From NCBI GenBank assembly GCA_934572335.1, contig CAKTKU010000014.1:1-55206 (forward strand): DNA of 55,206 nt. Direction: 5' to 3'. Below are positions 23,627 through 31,478 of the stretch, one piece after another (the stretch's first letter is position 1; every line of letters begins with the position of its first letter). The notes beneath the pieces are model-generated. The model saw only the letters and a program-made list of their open reading frames with translations. It was not told where the DNA came from and searched no databases. The stretch is from an uncultured Oscillospiraceae bacterium (lineage in GTDB: Bacteria > Bacillota > Clostridia > Oscillospirales > Oscillospiraceae). A program made the translations under genes and the position numbers.

Positions 23627-24401
23627 CGTAAGCGGCGTTGACCGCGGCAATGCACGCGGCGCGGAACGCGCCGTCCTCCAGCGCCGCCACGCCCGCAATG
23701 GTGCTGCCGCCGGGAGAGCAGACCTCGTCCTTAAGCTGCTCCGGGTGCTTACCGGAGCTCAGCACCATCTCCGCGCTGCCAATGAGCGTCCGCGCGGCGT
23801 AGTCCAGCGCCTTCGCGCGCGGCAGACCGCACTTCACCGCCCCATCCGCGAGCGCCTCGATGAACATATATACATACGCCGGACCGCACCCGGAAACGGC
23901 GGACGCGGCGTCTATAAGGCGCTCGTCCAGCGCGTCAAGCGCGCCCGCCGCGGCAAGCAGCGCCTCAAAGCCGCTCTCCTCTTCCCCGCTGACGCGGTCG
24001 TTCGCGCAGTGCAGGATGAGCCCGCTGCCGACGGCGCAGGGCGTGTTCGGCATGATGCGTATTATCTTCTTCCCGCCCAGAAGCTCCTCCAGCCGCGAAA
24101 GCGTCACCCCCGCGAGCATGGACACGAACACCGCGCCGCTTGCGGCAATGTCGGCTGCGAACGGCGCCGTCACGCGCTCTATCATCTGCGGCTTCACGCC
24201 GAGGAAAACGTACCGGCTCTCGCGCAGTACCTCCTGTGCCGCGGCGGCGGTGCAGCCGATGCGCTCCGCCGCGAGGGCGGTGCTCTGCGGCGTTGAGCAC
24301 GACACCGCGACCCGCTCTCCGCCTGCGGTCTTCACCACGGCTTCGGCCAGCGCGCCGCCCATGCTGCCCGCGCCGATAAATCCGGCTTCATATTTATACA
24401 T
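23604..24401 (-). CDS. proC: Pyrroline-5-carboxylate reductase
   Basis: 265 aa. N-terminal Rossmann motif G-F-I-G-A-G-S-M-G-G (7-16) for NAD(P)H. The family signature region near 160-185 runs A-V-S-G-C-G-P-A-Y and later C-S-P-G-G-S-T-I-A-G-V near 227-237. It catalyses the last step of proline synthesis in the cytoplasm. It follows proA by 11 bp with AGGAGAG before the ATG and forms a proB-proA-proC operon. Confidence 0.95.
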   Translation of the reverse strand: MYKYEAGFIGAGSMGGALAEAVVKTAGGERVAVSCSTPQSTALAAERIGCTAAAAQEVLRESRYVFLGVKPQMIERVTAPFAADIAASGAVFVSMLAGVTLSRLEELLGGKKIIRIMPNTPCAVGSGLILHCANDRVSGEEESGFEALLAAAGALDALDERLIDAASAVSGCGPAYVYMFIEALADGAVKCGLPRAKALDYAARTLIGSAEMVLSSGKHPEQLKDEVCSPGGSTIAGVAALEDGAFRAACIAAVNAAYEKTKRLG

Positions 24402-24412
24402 TTCGCTCTCTC

Positions 24413-25669
24413 CTATCTGACCTGTCCGTCGCCTTTTATGATGTATTTATACGTGCTCAGCTCATCCAGCCCCATAGGGCCGCGCGCATGGAGCTTCTGC
24501 GTGGATATGCCCATCTCGCAGCCGAGACCGAACTCCCCGCCGTCCGTGAAGCGCGTGGAGGCATTGATGTACACCGCCGCGCTGTCTACCCCGGCGGCAA
24601 AGCGCGCCGCCGCGGTCTCGCTCTCGGTGACTATGGCGTCGCTGTGGTGCGTGGAGTGCCGCGCGATATGCGCGATGGCGGCGTCAAGATCGTCCACCAC
24701 CGCGACAGCGAGGATATAGTTCAAAAACTCCGTGTCAAAATCCTTCTCCGACGCGGGAATGCCGTCGATGATCTCCGCCGCGTGCTTGTCAAGCCGCAGC
24801 TCGACCGCGGGCAGTCCCTGCGCGCGCCGGTCGTCCACCAGCGCTTTTTTCAGCAGCGGCAGGAAGCGCGGCGCGGCAGAGGCGTGTACAAGGCAAACCT
24901 CCTCCGCGTTGCAGACCGAGGGGCGGCTCGTCTTCGCGTTCACGATTATCCGCACCGCCTTGTCAAGGTCCGCCGCTTCATCGACATACACATGGCATAT
25001 TCCCGTTCCCGTCTCGATGCAGGGGACGGTCGCGTTTTCGACGCAGGCGCGGATGAGCCCCGCGCCGCCGCGCGGGATGAGCAGGTCTACAAGTCCCGTT
25101 GCCTGCATGATCTCGTTCGCGCTCTGATGGCTCGTGTCCTCGACGATGTTGACTATATCGGGATCTCCGCCCGCGCCGCAGATCCCGCGCTTGAGCGCCG
25201 CGACTATCGCGGTGCAGCTTTCAAATGCCTCCTTGCCGGAGCGCAGCATGCACACGTTCCCGCTCTTTATCGCGAGCGCCGCCGCGTCGGACGTGACATT
25301 CGGGCGGCTCTCGTATATGATCGCGACAAGGCCGAGCGGCACCTGCTTTTTGTAAATATGCATTCCGTTTTTGTGCACAGTCTCGGATATTATCCGCCCG
25401 GTGTGGTCGGGCAGCGCCGCCGCGGCGCGGATGCCCTCCGCCATGCCGCGTATGCGCTCCTCATCTAGATGTAGCCTGTCGAGCATGACCTCGGAAATAT
25501 TCCCGCGCGCCCTGTCCATATCGCGCCCGTTCGCCGCGAGTATATCCGCGCAGCCGTCCTCGAGCGCAGCCGCCATGCTGAGAAGGATGGCGTTTTTCTC
25601 CTCCGCCGAGGCGTTGGCGATGCTGCCCCATGCCGCCTTTGTCTTTTTTATTATCTCAAGTGTGGTCAT
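24413..25669 (-). CDS. proA: Glutamate-5-semialdehyde dehydrogenase (gamma-glutamyl phosphate reductase)
   Basis: 418 aa, aldehyde-dehydrogenase fold. Shows Y-E-S-R-P-N-V-T, L-I-P-R-G-G-A-G-L-I and the catalytic-cysteine region (T-S-R-P-S-V-C-N-A-E-E), all typical of ProA. It reduces gamma-glutamyl phosphate made by ProB. The ATG at 25669 is chosen: GAGGAG lies inside the end of proB and only one base separates the two genes, giving tight coupling for channelling of the labile intermediate. The C-terminal G-P-M-G-L-D-E-L-S-T-Y is intact. Confidence 0.95.
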   Translation of the reverse strand: MTTLEIIKKTKAAWGSIANASAEEKNAILLSMAAALEDGCADILAANGRDMDRARGNISEVMLDRLHLDEERIRGMAEGIRAAAALPDHTGRIISETVHKNGMHIYKKQVPLGLVAIIYESRPNVTSDAAALAIKSGNVCMLRSGKEAFESCTAIVAALKRGICGAGGDPDIVNIVEDTSHQSANEIMQATGLVDLLIPRGGAGLIRACVENATVPCIETGTGICHVYVDEAADLDKAVRIIVNAKTSRPSVCNAEEVCLVHASAAPRFLPLLKKALVDDRRAQGLPAVELRLDKHAAEIIDGIPASEKDFDTEFLNYILAVAVVDDLDAAIAHIARHSTHHSDAIVTESETAAARFAAGVDSAAVYINASTRFTDGGEFGLGCEMGISTQKLHARGPMGLDELSTYKYIIKGDGQVR

Positions 25670-25670
25670 T

Positions 25671-26456
25671 TCAGCGCTCCTCCTCATTTTTGTGTGCCAG
25701 AAATCTCGTGCCGACGCTTTTCCCGTCGACTATATCATACAGCACCTCCGGCTTCTGCCCGTTGGCTATCACCATCTCGCATCCGTGCTCCGTCGCGATG
25801 GACGCGGCGCGCAGCTTCGTCACCATGCCGCCCGTGCCGAGATTTGAGCCGCTGCCCCCCGCTAGGGACATTATGTGCTCATCTAGCACCGCGACCTCGG
25901 AGATGAGCCGCGCGTCCGGGTTCGTATGAGGGTCGCTGTCATACAGCCCGTCAATGTCCGACAGAATGATCAGCAGCTCCGCCGATACCTGCGCCGCGAC
26001 CTCGGCAGAGAGCGTGTCGTTGTCGCCGATCACTATCTCATCCGTGGACACCGTGTCGTTCTCGTTTATGACCGGCAGCGCGCCGAGCTGCAAAAGGCGT
26101 TCGATCGTGTTGTGAAAGTTGCTCTTCCTCGTCCCCGCGTCGGCAATATCCGGCGCAGTGATGAGGAGCTGGGCGACGATGTGGTTATACTCGGCAAAAA
26201 GCTTATCGTAAAAATACATCAGCTCGCACTGCCCCACTGCCGCAGCCGCCTGCTTTGTGGGCATATCCTTCGGGCGCTCGCCCAGGCTGAGCTTGCCCAC
26301 GCCCATGCCTATCGCGCCGGAGGACACGAGAATGATCTCATGCCCGGCGTTTTTCAGGTCGCTGAGCACCTTGCACAGCCGCTCCATCCGCTGGATATTC
26401 AGCCGCCCCGTGGAGTGCGCCAGCGTCGACGTTCCGACCTTGACAACTATCCTCAT
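25671..26456 (-). CDS. proB: Glutamate 5-kinase
   Basis: 261 aa: the amino-acid-kinase domain only, without the C-terminal PUA domain of the E. coli enzyme, as in many Clostridia. Motifs: V-K-V-G-T-S-T-L (5-12), S-S-G-A-I-G-M-G (45-52), I-N-E-N-D-T-V near 133-139, and G-T-G-G-M-V-T-K-L-R-A-A near 211-222. Makes gamma-glutamyl phosphate from glutamate and ATP, the feedback-controlled step of proline synthesis. AAGGGAG precedes the start. I see no T-box or attenuator upstream. Confidence 0.94.
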   Translation of the reverse strand: MRIVVKVGTSTLAHSTGRLNIQRMERLCKVLSDLKNAGHEIILVSSGAIGMGVGKLSLGERPKDMPTKQAAAAVGQCELMYFYDKLFAEYNHIVAQLLITAPDIADAGTRKSNFHNTIERLLQLGALPVINENDTVSTDEIVIGDNDTLSAEVAAQVSAELLIILSDIDGLYDSDPHTNPDARLISEVAVLDEHIMSLAGGSGSNLGTGGMVTKLRAASIATEHGCEMVIANGQKPEVLYDIVDGKSVGTRFLAHKNEEER

Positions 26457-26603
26457 TTATCGCAGCTCCCTTCTTGACATCCCGAATCCTATACGCTATA
26501 ATACTACCTAGTTTTTTACATAAAGTTACAAATTTATAAATGATATAGTAGCACGTCCGGCGCGAAATTGCAACATTTTTCTGCACGGACGGGAAAGGCA
26601 AAA

Positions 26604-26888
26604 ATGAAGCACCATATTATTGTAAAATTCACAGAGGATGTCACGGATAAGGTCGCGCTCATCCGCGAGATACGCGCGATGTTTGAGAGCGAGGCAAAGC
26701 CGGAGGGCGTCGAGGGTTATAGCTTTATCGAAAACTGCGTTGACCGCCCGAATCGGTACGACCTCATGATAATCGTGCACATGCCGCGCGAGGCGCTCGG
26801 CACGTGGGACGCATCCGCTGTTCACAAGCGCTGGAAGAGTGATTTCGGCAGCCGTGTCGCGCAGAAGGCGATCTTCGACTGCGAGTGA
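26604..26888 (+). CDS. Dabb (stress-responsive A/B barrel) domain protein
   Basis: 94 aa. Shows the Dabb ferredoxin-like pattern: M-K-H-H-I-I-V-K-F at the start, central D-L-M-I-I-V-H-M, and a C-terminal V-H-K-R-W-K-S-D-F. These small dimeric proteins have no common enzymatic role. The ATG at 26604 is preceded by GGGAAAGG. It is a single gene at the left edge of the foreign island. Confidence 0.85.
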   Translation: MKHHIIVKFTEDVTDKVALIREIRAMFESEAKPEGVEGYSFIENCVDRPNRYDLMIIVHMPREALGTWDASAVHKRWKSDFGSRVAQKAIFDCE

Positions 26889-27100
26889 GGGCGGAGGAAA
26901 GACAGATGTGTCGAGTCCCGAAGCGGTGTTTGCTCCTTCTGACGTTGTGAGGTATTCGACCGGCCATGCGCGGCACAGGCCACCTCTGGTTGCAAAGCGC
27001 CACCGGCGCTTTGCTAAGAGCCCTCGGGTTCGAATACCCGTGATTTCCATTATACACAAAAGCCCCCACCTGTGGTGGGAGCTTTTGTGTATGGAACACC
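26889..27100. repeat. Structured non-coding segment at the island's left edge
   Basis: No gene is supported. It holds a perfect 10-bp GC hairpin (GCAAAGCGCC / GGCGCTTTGC, 26992-27014), a T-arm-like CGGG-TTCGAATA-CCCG at 27025-27040, and a 19-bp near-perfect inverted repeat at 27052-27092. The T-arm-like loop has 8 rather than 7 bases and no matching 5' tRNA half exists, so it is not a working tRNA. It looks like a dispersed non-coding repeat or an old attachment site. Confidence 0.45.
27052..27092. terminator. Long inverted repeat, possible bidirectional terminator
   Basis: A 19-bp stem with a single mismatch (27052-27070 with 27074-27092) and loop TGT. TTTT lies within each arm but there is no extended T-tail, so the terminator role is likely rather than certain. 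Confidence 0.5.
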
Positions 27101-27118
27101 CGGCCAATTTTGAGGACA
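27101..27118 (+). repeat. Left copy of the island-flanking inverted repeat
   Basis: CGGCCAATTTTGAGGACA. Its reverse complement recurs with one mismatch at 31454-31471, at the other edge of the AT-rich segment. The first 13 bases are identical, and both copies read from outside inward. Confidence 0.6.
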
Positions 27119-27189
27119 GGATGGTTGGGGTGATATATAGGCCATACGATTGAATCTGCTTCATTTTTCTTCAATGTTAATGATAGAGC

Positions 27190-28209
27190 CTATGATTTCA
27201 ACAAAGCTTGTTCCGCTTCGGTATGCTCAGTATGCCAGTTTTTGATATCAAGCTGCTCTTGCTTATACAATTCTTCGTTTACAATTCGCGGATTTATTGC
27301 AAGCATACCTCGCTGTTTGCTATCCGCATAAACATATCTATGCGCGTGTTTAATTATAATTTTTCTAAAAAAATTACTCCATTCGATTTCTCCTGAAAAC
27401 TTCTCAAACGGATAGTTACAGCCGACTTGTGTAATGGCTATGTACTTTGGAGAAATCGGCATAAAAATAATACTGTTTTTCTGCATCACCCCATTGTGGA
27501 AATTGTACTCGCCTGAATTGAACAGCCTCATACATACAACAGGATCATCAGATGTAGGAAATGACACCTCTTCAGCACTTTTTATAATGTGCCATCTATA
27601 TTTGTACATAGGCTTCAATGTCTGACTCAGCATATGTCTCACTGAATCCAAATACATTCCTTTTCCCACAATAGATTTGGCGATTATCGTCTCATCATCT
27701 AAGTTAATATCAAGCTTCAGCGGAAGTAATCTGTCGTCATCATCTATGGCTCTGTTTGTGCTACGGTTTCGAGCTTTTGCGATATCGGCTGTCCTACTCA
27801 GCGCATCTTCTACAATATTGGGGAGACATTCTCGCCCTAAGGCCAGTATTTCATTAAGGCGTGCAGGCGTTCTTACATACTGTGCAGCAATATATCTTGA
27901 TAGAGTGATGTTATCGTGCTTGTTCAAAGGTATTCCTGATAGGATTTTGTCCATAACTCGTCTGGCTGGAGACTCAAATCCGGTATCGAACCAGATTTCA
28001 AAGTCATCAATATCTTGAGTATCGACTCTTCGTGTATAAAGATCTTTCCAGGCAGAGGCAGATTTTATTGGTTCTTCTCTCCAATATGGAACTTTAGCAT
28101 GTTGAACAAGCAAGCTGTAAGTATATATTGTCTGCTTATCGACACTTCAATTTTTCAAGTACATACGCGGGACATAGTGGTTATCTCGAGTTATATTCTT
28201 ATCCATCAT
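27190..28209 (-). pseudogene. DUF4238 protein gene interrupted by an in-frame TGA
   Basis: The reading frame from ATG 28209 (GAGG five bases upstream) encodes M-M-D-K-N-I-T-R-D-N-H-Y-V-P-R-M-Y-L-K-N, then TGA at 28147-28149, then continues in frame for 318 codons to a TAG at 27190-27192. H-Y-V-P-x-x-Y-L-x-x-W is the usual start of DUF4238 proteins, so the TGA stands exactly where Trp (TGG) is expected. Downstream are S-D-D-P-V-V and F-M-P-I-S-P-K-Y, also typical of the family. The only internal restart is a TTG at 28113 without a ribosome site. The simplest reading is a G-to-A nonsense mutation. Function of the family is unknown. Codon and base use are AT-rich, unlike the flanks. Confidence 0.8.
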
Positions 28210-28299
28210 TTTAACCTCAAGGTTTTCTTTGGCCGCAACTTTTGGCTACTCATAACAACTTTGAGAAACAAGAACCTTATTATCAGTACTACTTATAAC

Positions 28300-29013
28300 T
28301 CAGTTTTTATTTGGTAAACGCATGACCACGTTACAGAAATATCTCCCCAGATCTGTAATTACAAAATTGTTATCTATAAATGTACCAAACGAGAGTCCCA
28401 TTGAGACTGGGCAGACTAGACCTGCAGCGTTGAGTCTTCCACACTTTGTATGTTCAAATCGAGTCTTCACATCTTTGAGTTTTTCTTGTAGTTCAGTATC
28501 GAGATCAATTATGTTAGATTGGGCTTCATATATTTCCATAAGCAATGGAATGTCACCAACAATAAGCATATCGAGGACATCAAGACACTCATTATACTTT
28601 TCCTCGCTGATTTCCCCATTTATATAATCCAGATATAAAATAGCTTGAATTTTTACTTTTTCTATGCGAGCATGTCTGGATAGATAAACGATTGTATTTT
28701 CAACTTCTCTATAAAACCACTTTTCACCAGTCTCATAGGCGCGTTTACGTTTTTCTATTTCTTCAGGATTTGCTACTCCGCTACTGACTGACTGTAAAAA
28801 AACCAACTGCTTCTTTAGTTCATATTTTTCTTTGACCGATATGGCTGTTTTGACAACTGCGTTTATGGATTTTATTATCGGAATACCCTGTAGAGCTGGA
28901 ACTGTCAAAATTGAGTCCAGCCCTTCTTCAGCTATATCAGCGCATACATCTGCGAGTTCTGGGCAAAACATTGATTTTCCAAAGCATTCAACAATACTGT
29001 TTTCGTTGTTCAT
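28300..29013 (-). CDS. Hypothetical protein of the island (237 aa)
   Basis: 237 aa, mostly helical. A mildly hydrophobic segment at about 35-60 (L-T-V-P-A-L-Q-G-I-P-I-I-K-S) is followed by a charged region (about 60-190) and a small C-terminal part with V-I-T-D-L-G-R. I cannot name the family. Its ATG overlaps the TGA of the upstream reading frame (ATGA), so it was translated in coupling with the AlbA-like gene. AT-rich codon use marks it as acquired. The middle gene of a three-gene cassette. Confidence 0.7.
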   Translation of the reverse strand: MNNENSIVECFGKSMFCPELADVCADIAEEGLDSILTVPALQGIPIIKSINAVVKTAISVKEKYELKKQLVFLQSVSSGVANPEEIEKRKRAYETGEKWFYREVENTIVYLSRHARIEKVKIQAILYLDYINGEISEEKYNECLDVLDMLIVGDIPLLMEIYEAQSNIIDLDTELQEKLKDVKTRFEHTKCGRLNAAGLVCPVSMGLSFGTFIDNNFVITDLGRYFCNVVMRLPNKN

Positions 29014-29354
29014 AGCCTATTTATCCTTAATTTTTGATTCCTGCTGGTCGGTTTATCCGGCTCACTATATACGATTTTACCTTCTAGCATAAGCTCTTTT
29101 ATTGCTTTGGATAACGCCTCGGTCACCTTTGTGTATCCGAGTTCCTTGGCAAGCTGCGTGGTAGATATGGCACCTCGATCAGAGAGCGTGGCAATTATAA
29201 GTTCCTTGATTTCAGCACGGTTTCGCTTACCTTTGGTGGCACGGATTTGCGTAGGTTGAATATTAACAATGAAGTCTTTGTGTATGGGCAGTATTACAGT
29301 TAAATAGGTACGATCTTCATCTGTCTCAAAGGTTGGCAAACCAGAACCGTTTTG
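29010..29354 (-). pseudogene. Detached C-terminal winged-helix part of the AlbA-like protein
   Basis: The frame continues directly from the amber codon of the upstream gene: Q-N-G-S-G-L-P-T-F-E-T-D-E-D-R-T-Y, which is the normal continuation of I-P-T-I-L-R-S-M in AlbA_2/Schlafen-type proteins. A helix-turn-helix follows (I-S-T-T-Q-L-A-K-E-L-G-Y, near 60-75 of this part). The only possible independent start is a TTG at 29339 with no ribosome site. So this is probably an unexpressed remnant unless the amber codon is read through. Confidence 0.75.
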
Positions 29355-30524
29355 CTACATAGATCGCAGAATGGTCGGTATACCGGTATTACGCCCTTCA
29401 ACAAGTTTTAGTTCTTTAAGAAAATCGCCAATCCTACGGTTACGATATCGCCGAGATACCATGCGCCTGTTTGCAAGATCGCTATCGGTAATTGTCCTAT
29501 CCGGTCCAGGAAGGCTGGTCATCTCCATTTTTTCAGGAGTGACCGTTACTGTGATGGGTTCACCTATCTGATAGGATTTATGGTATACAGCATTTGAAAG
29601 AGCTTCTTCGACCGCTGCATATGGGAAATTGTAAATACGTTCAGCTTCCGCTTGACCTGAGATCTTTGTGATCTTTTCTTTTATAATATAATTCTGAATA
29701 TAACTCAATGCGTCTCTTAACTGCTTGTCAAGTGGGCCTGAGAAAACCTTTTCTGTCATACCAATGCCGGTAGGATCAGGTTTGTCAACGACCTCTATAC
29801 GAGCATATTCAAAGAAACGATCTGGCGCTTCATTAAAAAACATTAAGCCAACATTTCTAGGCTTCCTGAACTCACTCGGCCCGCCAAGAAGCCGCATATC
29901 TGAGGCCAAATCCTCCAACGGACGTTTTAGAGCTTCCCGCTGCAAATCGCTTCCTACAGAATAAAGATATTCTGAAATCAGGCTCGGACGCATATCGTCT
30001 ACATTCGCCAGCATATTTACTCTGTCATCAAATGGAACGTTATTTGCCAACATAAACAGCTCTTTTTCTTCCAATGCATTGGCGCGGATGGTATTAGACA
30101 GTTTTCGGATATAGTAAGCCTTTTCAGACTTTGCGGGCTTATCTGGAAGAACAGAGACAGGACACTTGTATGGACGAGCCTCACCTCCCGGAATCCATAG
30201 CACGAGGATATGTTTTCCGTCATATAAAGCATGTTCAACAACCGGAACATATCGAGGCTCTATCAAGTTACACTTCTGCAGCAGTTCCTTGCTTATACGG
30301 TCAATAGATTCCGGATTGATCCCTTCTACAGGAATTTTCGGCATCCCATTTTCTTCTTCAACTCCAATAATGATATAACCGCCGCCCCAGTTATCAATAT
30401 CGTTGGCAAAAGCACATATTGAATGTGTAATAGGTTCGGGATTCCAGCTCTTTTTGTATTCGACACGAGCATTTTCCACGACTCTGCGGTTAATCAGATC
30501 TGCGATGTTGATTGGTAAAGCCAT
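29355..30524 (-). CDS. AlbA_2/Schlafen-type ATP-binding regulator-like protein, amber-truncated
   Basis: 389 aa. The N-terminal AlbA_2 (Schlafen AAA_4) domain has E-Y-K-K-S-W, F-A-N-D and G-G-G-Y-I-I-I-G-V (about 18-57). A GHKL-like C-terminal part has P-Y-A-A-V-E-E-A-L-S-N-A-V-Y-H-K near 310-325. It ends at TAG (29355-29357) in the middle of a motif that continues in frame, so the ancestral protein was about 505 aa with a winged helix. ATG 30524 has GGAGG seven bases upstream. Such proteins are often transcriptional regulators that control their own promoter; an operator-like array is present just upstream. Likely a recent nonsense mutation. Confidence 0.82.
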   Translation of the reverse strand: MALPINIADLINRRVVENARVEYKKSWNPEPITHSICAFANDIDNWGGGYIIIGVEEENGMPKIPVEGINPESIDRISKELLQKCNLIEPRYVPVVEHALYDGKHILVLWIPGGEARPYKCPVSVLPDKPAKSEKAYYIRKLSNTIRANALEEKELFMLANNVPFDDRVNMLANVDDMRPSLISEYLYSVGSDLQREALKRPLEDLASDMRLLGGPSEFRKPRNVGLMFFNEAPDRFFEYARIEVVDKPDPTGIGMTEKVFSGPLDKQLRDALSYIQNYIIKEKITKISGQAEAERIYNFPYAAVEEALSNAVYHKSYQIGEPITVTVTPEKMEMTSLPGPDRTITDSDLANRRMVSRRYRNRRIGDFLKELKLVEGRNTGIPTILRSM

Positions 30525-30549
30525 ATAAAACCTCCTGCCCTGTGTAAGA

Positions 30550-30613
30550 CATACCCCTGATAACATCACCCTTTAACATACCCCCATTATATCAGGGGTA
30601 TGAGAAAAATCAA
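30550..30613 (-). promoter_or_regulatory. Island promoter inside a three-half-site operator
   Basis: On the minus strand, TTGATT (30608-30613), a 16-bp spacer and TATAAT (30586-30591). The -10 sits in the 10-bp centre of a perfect palindrome CATACCCC-N10-GGGGTATG (30577-30602), and a third half-site CATACCCC lies at 30550-30557. A protein bound there would block RNA polymerase, so this is a strong candidate operator, probably for the AlbA-like protein itself. Confidence 0.75.
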
Positions 30614-30767
30614 TCGAATTTTATAACATAAATTGTTCAATATAGATCCCGTTTTTTAAGATTACCGCGCTATAGGCTGGTTCATCTCCCTCTTGCCGCA
30701 ACACGCGACGCCACAACATCTGACTGCAAAGTATTCGCAGGACAAGGCTCATCCGATTCCTCCATAT
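30614..30767. other. AT-rich intergenic stretch in the island
   Basis: Lies between the operator and the ArdA-like fragment. No gene, RNA or repeat that I can support. Confidence 0.4.
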
Positions 30768-31322
30768 TCATATCCTTCCCATCTCCATACTGCCACCTTG
30801 ACCGCCCTCCATAATTTCCTCAAAGCTGAAATATCCCTTATATGCGATATAGCCTCGGTCGGTAAACATCCCGTCCTCGTTGTTCATGCGCTGCAAGGCA
30901 TAGCCTTCGTAGTCATAGAAATCGTCTAAATCTGCATCATAATCAAAGTGACCGGACTGCTGGATCATGTACTTTACGTACTCAGCCGGGGAATGTACGC
31001 CGGGTGCAAAGTCAAACAGGTCAAGATTCTCAGCGAGATTCTTGACCTGCTCCGCATTCTGAGGCTTCGCCAGCGTTACAACAGCGCCAAGCTTCTTGAT
31101 ATCGTCCGTGGAAAGTGTACTTGCTGCCTGTGCCAATGCGTTGAGGTTTGCAAGACTTAATATTCTGTTGTCTATCCAACTTACTTGCCCATCAACACAC
31201 CTCCCGATACGATAAAAGCGCCAGATTATTAATTCTACAAAACCAACAATCCGACGCTGTTTTTCTTTTCTGATATTCAGTTTCAATGACCGTTTCTGCT
31301 GCCTGAAATTTACAACTTGCAC
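30768..31322 (-). CDS. ArdA/YodL-like antirestriction-type fragment
   Basis: 184 codons. The part from about residue 47 onward (L-A-N-L-N-A-L-A-Q ... L-D-L-F-D-F-A-P-G-V-H-S ... D-Y-E-G-Y-A-L-Q ... M-F-T-D-R-G-Y-I-A) follows the C-terminal pattern of ArdA-like and related proteins carried by conjugative elements of Firmicutes. The first 46 residues are basic and do not fit; no ribosome site precedes the start. This suggests the true N-terminus was lost at an insertion or recombination junction. ArdA proteins mimic DNA to block type I restriction; whether this fragment is active is doubtful. Confidence 0.55.
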   Translation of the reverse strand: MQVVNFRQQKRSLKLNIRKEKQRRIVGFVELIIWRFYRIGRCVDGQVSWIDNRILSLANLNALAQAASTLSTDDIKKLGAVVTLAKPQNAEQVKNLAENLDLFDFAPGVHSPAEYVKYMIQQSGHFDYDADLDDFYDYEGYALQRMNNEDGMFTDRGYIAYKGYFSFEEIMEGGQGGSMEMGRI

Positions 31323-31389
31323 TCAACATTCCAGCCACAGCGGTTCATATCCCTTACGCTTCTTAAAAACGGTGTTTGTCATCAATGGA
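31323..31389 (-). pseudogene. Possible transposase scrap at the island's right edge
   Basis: The minus strand encodes a short peptide with F-K-K-R-K-G-Y-E-P-L-W before a TGA, reminiscent of the K-K-R-K-G-F-E-P-L segment of some IS transposases. It is too short to be sure and could be chance. It would explain the foreign N-terminus of the ArdA-like fragment. Confidence 0.3.
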
Positions 31390-31401
31390 AAAATAAAAAA
31401 A

Positions 31402-31426
31402 TTTCCGAGCTGAAAAAGCCCGGAAA
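31402..31426 (-). terminator. Terminator downstream of tRNA-Ser
   Basis: On the minus strand, a 9-bp stem with one G-U pair (TTTCCGGGC / GCTCGGAAA) and a 7-nt loop, followed by a long T-rich tract (31386-31401). Confidence 0.7.
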
Positions 31427-31429
31427 GCC

Positions 31430-31462
31430 TTGATGACACTGCGTTTGACGCAGTGTCATCAA
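31430..31462. repeat. Perfect 14-bp inverted repeat beside the right island edge
   Basis: TTGATGACACTGCG and its complement, separated by five bases. It overlaps the right copy of the island-flanking repeat. Confidence 0.6.
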
Positions 31463-31471
31463 AATTGGCCG
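31454..31471 (-). repeat. Right copy of the island-flanking inverted repeat
   Basis: On the minus strand, CGGCCAATTTTGATGACA: 17 of 18 bases match the left copy at 27101-27118, in inverted orientation. It lies eight bases from the 3' end of tRNA-Ser. Confidence 0.6.
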
Positions 31472-31478
31472 ACTATTC

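Noticed and set aside
26457..26603. T-box or proline-responsive leader before proB
   Set aside because: No T-box consensus, specifier stem or terminator/antiterminator pair could be seen in this short region.
27025..27050. tRNA 3' end
   Set aside because: T-arm-like sequence only; loop has 8 bases, no matching acceptor 5' strand or anticodon arm upstream.
27190..29357. Genome-wide recoding of TGA or TAG
   Set aside because: TGA and TAG serve as ordinary stops elsewhere (for example TGA at the end of the large HGD-D subunit and the IorA/IorB genes), so recoding could at most concern the source of the island.
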